From Myxococcales bacterium 68-20 (lineage in GTDB: Bacteria > Myxococcota_A > Polyangia > Polyangiales > Polyangiaceae): a stretch of 64,000 nucleotides of DNA. The notes beneath the pieces were generated by a model. It saw nothing but the letters and a program-made list of their open reading frames with translations, ran no database searches and was not told the origin of the DNA. The first letter of the stretch is position 1, and every line of letters begins with the position of its first letter. The translations under genes and the position numbers were made by a program. Below, one piece after another: positions 57,640 to 64,000 of the stretch. The stretch covers positions 1-64,000 of the forward strand of contig MKVQ01000002.1 of assembly GCA_001899635.1 (NCBI GenBank), given 5' to 3'.

Positions 57640-57845
57640 GACACCTTCGGTCCGAACGGGCACGGGCTCGACGGTCGAGCAAGCACCGATCGGGATTGTC
57701 TCCCGACCCTCGTCCGGCAAGCAACGCTCAAGAGCGCACGGGCTCCGGGTGGGCCCGAGGCCCCCGTTTCAGGCGCGAACTGCGCGTCGCGGTGGATTCG
57801 GCTTCCCTCTCGGGAATGGGGGTTGCCGTGGACGGAGCGCCAGGT

Positions 57846-59423
57846 ATGAGAGCGCGCATGAGCTCAAAGCTTTTCTTTGGTGGCGTCGCGTCACTCGGTT
57901 TGCTCCTCGCGAGCGCGGCGTGTGGAGGGGCGGATCCCAGCCCGGCCGGCGAAGCGCCGGTCCCCGACGCTGGCAACGCCGACACGTCCTCGGGCGGTAA
58001 TCCGGACGACGACGGCGGAACCGCCCCCACCCTCCCGGCCGATACGCTCGCGGAGGGCGACGTGATCCTGAACGGCCTCGCCGGCGACGACGCGATCTAC
58101 ATCGACCTCGGTCAGAACAGCCTGCATGCGGTGCCGATCGCCGGCGGCGCGGCGGTGAAGATCGCAGACCTCACCGATGACTCGACGTTCGAGATCAGCG
58201 GTGGCGCGGTCGCGGTCTGGACCGGGATCACCGGCACGGGAGCCGCGACGCTCGGAACGCTCAACGTCTGGACGCGGGCCACCGGCTACAAGACCGCCGT
58301 GGCGACGAGCTCCCGCCCCGGCAGCTTCTTTGCCGCGAGCGACGACGGCTCGCGCATCGCGTTCTCCCAGGGCATCGTCGTCGATGCGGACAAGCTCACC
58401 TCGGTCCCCATCGGCGTGCGTGACACGGCCGCCGGTACGAACGCAGTGACGCTCACGGACGCCAACGCGATCAACTTCGCGGCGGACGATTGCCCGCCGG
58501 CGATGGGCTTCGCCGGTAAGGTCTTCTTCGCTCAGTTCTGCACGGGCACCGATGAGAGCGCGACCGACGCGAGGCTCGTGACCGTTGCGGCGACCGGCAC
58601 GACGGTCGATCGACTCGACGCCGCCGCAGCCGATCCGGGCACGCTCAAGCCCGGCACGTTCTCGCCGGACGACACGGGGACGAAGGTCTTCGCCATCGCC
58701 TCCGCGAACAGCGCAGGCAAGGTCTTCACGATCGGCGGAGCCGCCGCGACGTTCGAGACCGACATCGAGCTCGGCGTCATGCTCCCCGACGGCAGCGCGG
58801 TCATCTTCCAGACGACGGCCGGCGCGCTCAAGAAGGCCACGGCGGTGGAGGCCCCCGTCGTCACGACGCTCGCCCCGTCGATCAAGGGCCTCCTCGCGCT
58901 CGCGCCGAACGGCAAGAACCTGATCTTCCACGTGGGTGAGCTCGAGGAGACCGACCACCCGGAGCTCTACGCGCAGCTCGATCTCCACGCGCTCGATCCG
59001 AGCGCCGCGACCCCCGCTCCCACGGCGCTCGTGCCGTCGTCGACCGCTTTCCCGGCGAGCTACAACGGTGCGGCGACGCACTTCCTCTTCTTCGGCGACA
59101 TCACGGAGACGTCAGCGAAGCTGAAGTCGATCCCCATCGGCGGCGGCACGGCGAAGGACGTCGCCGACACCGACACCGTATTCCCGGCCGAGACCGGCAC
59201 GGACGTCGTTTTCACGACCAACCCGCAGGAGGTCGGTCCGACGGACGAAGAGTTCGTGACGTTCGATCTGAAGCACGTCGACTCCGTCGCGGGCGGCGCG
59301 GCGGAGCTCGTCGCGCTCGGCGTCCCGAGCGGTGAGACGATGATCAAGGGCAAGCGCGTCGTCTACTCGCGCGTGAACGCCCAGGGTAAGGGCATCGGCA
59401 TCTTCGGCGCGACGCTCCCCTGA
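57846..59423 (+). CDS. Lipoprotein with TolB/WD40-like beta-propeller
   Basis: A 525-aa protein. ATG 57846 has GGAG at the right distance; ATG 57858 is an alternative. The signal FFGGVASLGLLLASAAC ends in a lipobox Cys, followed by an Asp/Gly/Pro linker. The remaining 450 residues are repeated strand motifs of TolB-like blades (FFAASDDGSRIAFSQ, GTFSPDDTGTKVFAIAS, LALAPNGKNLIFHV), each with an xDG or xPNG turn. Such lipoproteins are common in myxobacteria; role unknown. A strong hairpin follows the stop. Confidence 0.75.
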   Translation: MRARMSSKLFFGGVASLGLLLASAACGGADPSPAGEAPVPDAGNADTSSGGNPDDDGGTAPTLPADTLAEGDVILNGLAGDDAIYIDLGQNSLHAVPIAGGAAVKIADLTDDSTFEISGGAVAVWTGITGTGAATLGTLNVWTRATGYKTAVATSSRPGSFFAASDDGSRIAFSQGIVVDADKLTSVPIGVRDTAAGTNAVTLTDANAINFAADDCPPAMGFAGKVFFAQFCTGTDESATDARLVTVAATGTTVDRLDAAAADPGTLKPGTFSPDDTGTKVFAIASANSAGKVFTIGGAAATFETDIELGVMLPDGSAVIFQTTAGALKKATAVEAPVVTTLAPSIKGLLALAPNGKNLIFHVGELEETDHPELYAQLDLHALDPSAATPAPTALVPSSTAFPASYNGAATHFLFFGDITETSAKLKSIPIGGGTAKDVADTDTVFPAETGTDVVFTTNPQEVGPTDEEFVTFDLKHVDSVAGGAAELVALGVPSGETMIKGKRVVYSRVNAQGKGIGIFGATLP

Positions 59424-59450
59424 GCCGCAGCCGTCGCTCGAACCAACCTC

Positions 59451-59487
59451 GAAGGTCGCGGCGGGCGAGTTGCCCCCCGCGACCTTC
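59451..59487 (+). terminator. Terminator-like hairpin after the propeller lipoprotein
   Basis: GAAGGTCGCGG (59451-59461) pairs exactly with CCGCGACCTTC (59477-59487), an 11-bp stem with a 15-nt loop, 27 bp after the stop codon. There is no T-run, which is usual in this G+C range. Confidence 0.65.
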
Positions 59488-59610
59488 GCGCGTCCGGGCC
59501 CCGTGAACGGCGAAGCTCCTCGCGTCGCCACGCTTTCTGATACGACGATCTTCGCTCTATCGGGGCGCTCCGAGTCTCACCGACTCGGGAGCAGACACGG
59601 GAGGTAGACG

Positions 59611-60474
59611 ATGCCGCGCAACGTGAAGGTTGGCTTGATCCAGGCCGCGACGCCCTACGAGCCGGGGTGGAGCATCGAGAAGACGCAGAAGGCCGCCATG
59701 GACGTGCACCTGCCGCTCATCGAGGAGGCGGGCAAGCAAGGCGTCCAGATCCTCGGGCTGCAGGAGATCTTCAACGGCCCCTACTTCTGTCCGAGCCAGG
59801 ACAAGTTCTGGTACGACGCGACGGAAGCGATCCCCGGGCCCACCACCGAGGTGATGCAGGCCTACGCCAAGACGCATCAGATGGCGATGGTCGTCCCGCT
59901 CTACGAGCGCGAGCAAGCGGGCGTCTATTACAACAGCGCGGCGGTCATCGACGCCGACGGGCAGTACCTCGGGAAGTACCGCAAGCACCACATCCCGCAC
60001 ACGAGTCAGTTTTGGGAGAAGTTCTTCTTCCGCCCGGGCAACCTCGGATTCCCGGTCTTCCAGACGCGCTACGGCAAGGTCGGCGTGTACATCTGCTACG
60101 ACCGGCACTTCCCCGAAGGCGCGCGCGCCCTCGGTCTCAACGGCGCCGAGATCGTCTTCAATCCGTCGGCGACCGTCGCGGGCCTCTCGCAATACCTCTG
60201 GAAGCTCGAGCAGCCTGCCCACGCGGTGGCGAACGGCTACTTCGTCGCCGCCTCCAATCGCGTCGGGACCGAGGCCCCGTGGAACATCGGGAAGTTCTAC
60301 GGAACGAGCTACATCGTCGATCCGCGCGGCAGCATGTTGTCCGTCGGCTCCGAGGACAAGACCGAGCTCGTCGTCGCAACGTGCGACCTCGACATGATCG
60401 AGGAGGTCCGGAAGACCTGGCAGTTCTACCGCGACCGCCGCCCCGAGGCGTACGGCGATCTCACGAAGCTCTGA
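59611..60474 (+). CDS. Beta-ureidopropionase / N-carbamoyl amidohydrolase (nitrilase superfamily)
   Basis: A 287-aa protein, ATG 59611 with GGGAGG upstream. The Glu-Lys-Cys triad is plain: Glu in ILGLQEIFNGPYFCP, Lys in YLGKYRKHHIPH, Cys in GVYICYDRHFPEGARAL. A second structural Glu lies in the FWEKFFF segment. The sequence is closest in feel to bacterial beta-ureidopropionase and N-carbamoylputrescine amidase-like enzymes, which hydrolyse N-carbamoyl amines to the amine, CO2 and NH3. With the aminotransferase, semialdehyde dehydrogenase and PreT-like gene nearby, the pyrimidine-degradation role is favoured. Confidence 0.85.
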   Translation: MPRNVKVGLIQAATPYEPGWSIEKTQKAAMDVHLPLIEEAGKQGVQILGLQEIFNGPYFCPSQDKFWYDATEAIPGPTTEVMQAYAKTHQMAMVVPLYEREQAGVYYNSAAVIDADGQYLGKYRKHHIPHTSQFWEKFFFRPGNLGFPVFQTRYGKVGVYICYDRHFPEGARALGLNGAEIVFNPSATVAGLSQYLWKLEQPAHAVANGYFVAASNRVGTEAPWNIGKFYGTSYIVDPRGSMLSVGSEDKTELVVATCDLDMIEEVRKTWQFYRDRRPEAYGDLTKL

Positions 60475-60497
60475 TCCGCCAAGCCGTGAAAGCGCAC

Positions 60498-60541
60498 GAG
60501 CCGCTCTCGGGAGAGGCCTCCCCAGCGGCTCGGCGTTCTTC
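60498..60541. terminator. Bidirectional terminator between convergent genes
   Basis: GAGCCGCT (60498-60505) pairs with AGCGGCTC (60524-60531), with additional inner pairing of GGGAG and CTCCC, followed by GGCGTTCTTCT. It sits between the amidohydrolase stop (60474) and the convergent dehydrogenase stop (60583). Confidence 0.65.
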
Positions 60542-60582
60542 TACGCACGGATCGACGCGTCGCGCGGCTCGAGGTCCGCGAG

Positions 60583-62118
60583 CTATTTCGTCGACGGGAA
60601 CGAGAACACGGCGCCCTCGCGCACGCCGGCCGACGGCCAGCGCTGCGTGATCGTCTTCCGCTTCGTGTAGAAGCGCACCGCGTCCGGGCCGTACGCGTGA
60701 AGGTCGCCGAAGAGCGAGCGCTTCCAGCCGCCGAACGAGTGGTACGCGATCGGAACCGGCAGGGGCACGTTCACGCCCACCATGCCGACGAGGATGTGGT
60801 CGGAGAAGTAGCGCGCCGCCTCCCCGTCACGAGTGAAGATGCAGGTGCCGTTGCCGTACTCGTGCTCGTTGATCAGGCGCATCGCCTCGTCGAGCGTCTT
60901 CACGCGAACGACGCCGAGCACCGGGCCGAAGATCTCCTCCTTGTAGATGACCATCTCGGGCTTCACGTGGTCGAAGAGGCAGGCGCCGAGGAAGTACCCG
61001 TTCTCGTGGCCCGGGACCTTCACGCCGCGGCCGTCGACCAGCAGCTTCGCGCCTTCCTTGACGCCCTGCTCGACGTAGTCCCTCACCTTCTCGAAGTGCG
61101 GCTTCGTGACGAGCGGGCCCATGTCGTTCCGCGCATCGGAGCCGGGACCGACCTTCATCTTCGCGATCTGGGCCTGGAGCCCCGCGACGACGGCGTCGGC
61201 GGTGGCGTCCCCGACCGCGACGACGATCGGGATCGCCATGCATCGCTCGCCGCACGAGCCGTAGGCCGCGCCCATCAGCGCGCTCACGGCGTTGTCGATG
61301 TCGGCATCCGGCATCACCACGGCGTGGTTCTTCGCTCCGCCGAGCGCCTGCACCCGCTTGCCCGTCGCACAGCCCCGCGAATAGATGTATTCCGCAATCG
61401 GCGTCGAGCCGACGAAGCTGAGCGCCTGGACGCGGCGATCGTCGATGAGCGCGTCGACGGCTTCCTTGTCGCCGTTCACGACGTTGAGCACGCCCGGGGG
61501 AAGTCCTGCCTCGAAGGCGAGCTGGGCGATGAGGAGAGCGCTCGACGGATCGCGCTCGGAGGGCTTGAGAACGAAGGTGTTCCCGCAGGCGACCGCCATC
61601 GGCCACATCCAGAGCGGCACCATCGCGGGGAAGTTGAACGGGGTGATGCCGGCGGTGACGCCGAGCGGCTGGAGCTCGCTCCACGAGTCGATCCCGGGAC
61701 CGACGTTGCGGGTGTGCTCGCCCTTGAGGAGCTCCGGCGCGTACGACGCGTATTCGACGTTCTCGATGCCGCGCTGCAGCTCGCCCATCGCGTCGCCGGC
61801 CACCTTGCCGTGCTCGGCGGTGAGCAGCGCGCAGATCCGCTCGCCGTGCTGCTCGAGCAGGCCCTTCAACTTGCTCATCACACGCGCGCGCTTCAGCGGC
61901 GGCGTCGCGCGCCAGGCCGGGTAAGCCTTCTCGGCCGATGCGATCGCCGCCTGCACCGTGGTCTTGTCGGCAAGGAGCACGCGCTTCTCGGCGGTGCCGG
62001 TCGCGGGGTTGAAGACCTCCTGTGAGCGCTCGTCCGCGAGCGCGTCCTGACGGCGGGCGGAGCCGAGGAGGTTCTGACCGTCGATCCAGTGACCAATCGT
62101 GGGAAGGGCTTGGGACAT
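60583..62118 (-). CDS. mmsA: Methylmalonate/malonate-semialdehyde dehydrogenase (CoA-acylating)
   Basis: A 511-aa protein; ATG 62118 begins [20 protein letters not shown] and is preferred over the in-frame extension to 62247. ALDH landmarks: [34 protein letters not shown] (cofactor Lys), [17 protein letters not shown], and the catalytic Cys in [17 protein letters not shown], the form specific to MmsA/IolA. In beta-alanine catabolism it converts malonate semialdehyde to acetyl-CoA; with methylmalonate semialdehyde it serves valine and thymine breakdown. That fits the neighbouring aminotransferase and ureidopropionase. Confidence 0.95.
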   Translation of the reverse strand: MSQALPTIGHWIDGQNLLGSARRQDALADERSQEVFNPATGTAEKRVLLADKTTVQAAIASAEKAYPAWRATPPLKRARVMSKLKGLLEQHGERICALLTAEHGKVAGDAMGELQRGIENVEYASYAPELLKGEHTRNVGPGIDSWSELQPLGVTAGITPFNFPAMVPLWMWPMAVACGNTFVLKPSERDPSSALLIAQLAFEAGLPPGVLNVVNGDKEAVDALIDDRRVQALSFVGSTPIAEYIYSRGCATGKRVQALGGAKNHAVVMPDADIDNAVSALMGAAYGSCGERCMAIPIVVAVGDATADAVVAGLQAQIAKMKVGPGSDARNDMGPLVTKPHFEKVRDYVEQGVKEGAKLLVDGRGVKVPGHENGYFLGACLFDHVKPEMVIYKEEIFGPVLGVVRVKTLDEAMRLINEHEYGNGTCIFTRDGEAARYFSDHILVGMVGVNVPLPVPIAYHSFGGWKRSLFGDLHAYGPDAVRFYTKRKTITQRWPSAGVREGAVFSFPSTK

Positions 62119-62450
62119 GGCGAGCTCACAGGTGAGAGGAAACGATCGATGAATCGAGTCTTCCACATTCGGCCGGCGGGACGAAGGCGGCCTGGCCGAA
62201 CGGGAGAAGCATGAGGACATGGGTAGGCAAGCCAAGCAAGCAGGCAAGCCCGGCAGGCCAAACGGTTACCCAAACGAGACGATGCGGGGCGAGGCGACGC
62301 GAGGCGAAGCGAGACCAGCCGAGACACTGCGGTTCATGGGCCGCGAGCACGCACGCGGACCCGAATCGCGGATGAATGAGCGCGACTGTCTTTCTTGACA
62401 CAGTCGGAAGTTGCGAGAGACTGTCATCTTTCGCGCGGGGAGATACATAG
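62119..62450. other. Divergent promoter region with low-complexity repeats
   Basis: A 332-bp spacer between the divergent dehydrogenase and aminotransferase genes. The part 62221-62325 is made of short purine-rich direct repeats (AAGCAAGCAGGCAAGC, then GCGAGGCGACGCGAGGCGAAG). The 100 bp before the aminotransferase ATG are less G+C-rich (TGACACAGTCGGAAGTTGCG and surrounding) and most likely hold its promoter. No small gene is seen. Confidence 0.5.
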
Positions 62451-63773
62451 ATGAGCGATCGAAAGTGGACGAGTGCGGAGCTCCGGGCGAAGCACAAGGA
62501 CCTCCTCTTTCCCAGTGTGGGCACCTTCTACGAGGAGCCCGTCTGCCTCGACGAGGGCAAGGGCACGCGGCTGAAGGATCTCGACGGTCGCGAGTACCTC
62601 GACTTCTTCGGCGGCATCCTGACCGTCTCGGTCGGCCAGGCGCACCCGAAGGTCAACGCTGCGCTGCACGCCCAGATCGACCGCCTGGGTCACGTCTCGA
62701 CGCTCTACCCCACCGTCGGCATCGTCGAGCTCGCGCAGAAGCTGCTCGACCTCGCTCCCGGCAAGATCGGGCAGGCCGGCAAGGCGTTCTTCACCGCCAG
62801 CGGCACCGAAGCGGATGAGACGGCGGTAGCGCTCGCGCAGATCGCGACGGGTCGCCAGGAGCTCATCGCGCTCCGGCACGGCTACTCGGGACGCTCGATG
62901 CTCGCGCAATCGCTCACCGCGCATTCGAAGTACCGCGCGGTCACGACGCAGATCGCCGGCATCAAGCACGCCCACTCGCCGTACTGCTACCGCTGCCCGT
63001 TCGGCGCCACGCCCGACCACTGCGGGCTGAAGTGCGCGACGGACATCGAGGAGCTGATCCAGACGACGACCACCGGTGAGATCGCCGGCTTCCTCGCCGA
63101 GCCGATCCAGGGCGTCGGAGGGTTCGTCGTCGCTCCCGACGGCTACTTCAAGGTCGCGACCGACATCGTGAAGAAGTACGGCGGCCTCTTCATCTGCGAC
63201 GAGGTCCAGACCGGCTTCGGGCGGACCGGCGGCAAGATGTGGGGAATCGAGCATCACGACGGCGTCGAGCCCGACATCATGACGATGGCGAAGGGCATCG
63301 CGAACGGTCTGCCGATCGGAGCGTGCCTCGCGACCGTGCCCGTCGCCGACTCGTGGAAGGCTGGCAACATCGCCACCTTCGGCGGAAACCCAATCTCGAC
63401 GGCCGCCGCGAATGCCACCATCGACGTCATCGTCGAGGAGAAGCTGACCGACAACGCGGCGGTCATGGGCAGGCTCCTTCGCGAGGGCCTCGAGGCGCTG
63501 AAGCGCAAGCACCCGAAGGTCATCGGCGACGTCCGTGGCAAGGGCCTCATGCAGGCCATCGAGCTCGTGAAGGACGAGACGGCCAAGGACCGCACCCCCG
63601 ACGCAGCGAGCACGTCGCGCCTCTTCGAGGAGACGAAGAAGCGCGGCCTCCTCATCGGACGCGGCGGCCTCTGGGGCAACGTCGTCCGCATCGCCCCCGC
63701 CTTGAACGTGACGAAGACGGAGATCGAGGAAGGGCTGAAAGCGCTCGAAGACTCGTTCGCGGCGTTCGCCTGA
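62451..63773 (+). CDS. Class III PLP aminotransferase (beta-alanine/AGXT2-like)
   Basis: A 440-aa protein, ATG 62451 with GGGGAGA upstream. FFTASGTEADETAVALAQ is the PLP-phosphate-binding region, LFICDEVQTGFGRTGGKMWG holds the Asp that contacts the pyridine N, and the Schiff-base Lys is in MTMAKGIANGLPIGACLA. A Cys-rich insert (YCYRCPFGATPDHCGLKC) near residue 180 is seen in the AGXT2/beta-alanine-pyruvate group. It would convert beta-alanine or beta-aminoisobutyrate to the semialdehyde used by the dehydrogenase at 60583. The PreT-like gene follows 14 bp on, so they form one operon. Confidence 0.9.
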   Translation: MSDRKWTSAELRAKHKDLLFPSVGTFYEEPVCLDEGKGTRLKDLDGREYLDFFGGILTVSVGQAHPKVNAALHAQIDRLGHVSTLYPTVGIVELAQKLLDLAPGKIGQAGKAFFTASGTEADETAVALAQIATGRQELIALRHGYSGRSMLAQSLTAHSKYRAVTTQIAGIKHAHSPYCYRCPFGATPDHCGLKCATDIEELIQTTTTGEIAGFLAEPIQGVGGFVVAPDGYFKVATDIVKKYGGLFICDEVQTGFGRTGGKMWGIEHHDGVEPDIMTMAKGIANGLPIGACLATVPVADSWKAGNIATFGGNPISTAAANATIDVIVEEKLTDNAAVMGRLLREGLEALKRKHPKVIGDVRGKGLMQAIELVKDETAKDRTPDAASTSRLFEETKKRGLLIGRGGLWGNVVRIAPALNVTKTEIEEGLKALEDSFAAFA

Positions 63774-63787
63774 TCGAAGAGGACCCC

Positions 63788-64000
63788 ATGACGCTCGCAA
63801 AGCTCCCGCAGGATCGGCTCGAGAACGAGCTCCACGACAAGAAGCCGCTCTACACGTCCGCCGAGGCGAAGGCCGAAGCCGATCGCTGCCTCTACTGCGC
63901 GGACGCGCCATGCATCAAGGCGTGCCCGACCGAGATCGACATCCCGACCTTCATCAAGAAGATCGCGTCGGGCAACGTGCGCGGCAGCGCCCGCACGATC
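63788..64000 (+). CDS. PreT-like dihydropyrimidine dehydrogenase subunit (partial)
   Basis: The first 71 residues of a gene cut by the window edge; ATG 63788 with AAGAGGA upstream. The motif RCLYCADAPCIKACPTEIDI is the N-terminal [4Fe-4S]-binding cluster found in PreT/DPD alpha and in GltD-like NAD(P)H-dependent subunits. The following FIKKIASGNVRGSARTI matches the same family. GltD is the main alternative. Context (ureidopropionase, aminotransferase and semialdehyde dehydrogenase) makes the NADH-dependent dihydropyrimidine dehydrogenase subunit more likely. Confidence 0.75.
   Translation, partial: MTLAKLPQDRLENELHDKKPLYTSAEAKAEADRCLYCADAPCIKACPTEIDIPTFIKKIASGNVRGSARTI

Overview
The window comes from a high-G+C Gram-negative genome. 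Its style is that of a myxobacterium (Myxococcota, probably Polyangiales-like). Many predicted lipoproteins have short signal peptides and a lipobox cysteine, an AgmX-type C-terminal domain is present, Roadblock-like and PilZ proteins occur, and GC3 is extreme. This assignment is inference from gene content; no rRNA or complete tRNA lies in the window.

Region 1 (about 0-25.4 kb) is a defence island on the minus strand, read from 25.4 kb down to the left edge. Its core is a tightly packed operon. It starts with a 1788-aa DEAD-box helicase carrying a DUF1998 C-terminus, followed by a DrmD/HepA-like SNF2 helicase and a 1451-aa Eco57I-type N6-adenine methylase. An SMC-like ATPase with a central Cys pair, a DUF1016 (YhcG) PD-(D/E)XK nuclease and an HNH nuclease follow. 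The first three match the core of class 1 DISARM, but the usual separate DUF1998 protein (DrmB) and phospholipase-D nuclease (DrmC) are absent. Their place is taken by a fusion and by two nucleases plus an ATPase. Downstream lie a type I R-like (HSDR_N) protein with a decayed P-loop, a 1376-aa NACHT-like NTPase with a C-terminal PD-(D/E)XK nuclease, a zinc/HNH-like protein and a CoiA-like nuclease.

Region 2 (25.4-35.5 kb) is the module of the mobile element that probably carries the island. It holds small plus-strand genes (DUF4120-like and DUF932 genes among them), several preceded by a GC-rich hairpin just before the ribosome binding site. It also has an XRE regulator, a collagen-repeat lipoprotein broken by an in-frame amber codon, two excisionase-type HTH genes, a 543-aa protein whose gene contains long palindromes, and a tyrosine integrase. 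The integrase ends 50 bp before a 43-bp copy of the 3' half of tRNA-Gly(CCC), the likely attachment site. The intact tRNA is expected beyond the left edge.

Region 3 (35.5-48.5 kb) is an integration graveyard. It holds two more diverged tRNA-end-like repeats, two integrase fragments, a broken GFA-family gene, a frameshifted lipoprotein, repeats, a truncated AgmX-like tail and two orphan GyrB-like ATPase-domain genes. Intact single genes (RibD-type reductase, outer-membrane protein, lipoproteins, zinc-ribbon proteins) are mixed in.

Region 4 (48.5-64 kb) looks like ordinary chromosome: membrane proteins, DUF488, a lipoprotein alpha/beta hydrolase, a receiver-domain protein, a clostripain-family lipoprotein that has lost both catalytic residues, a PilZ protein, and a divergent TetR/Coq4-like pair sharing a palindromic operator. 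The right edge holds a reductive pyrimidine-degradation cluster: beta-ureidopropionase, methylmalonate/malonate-semialdehyde dehydrogenase, class III aminotransferase and the start of a PreT-like dihydropyrimidine dehydrogenase subunit.
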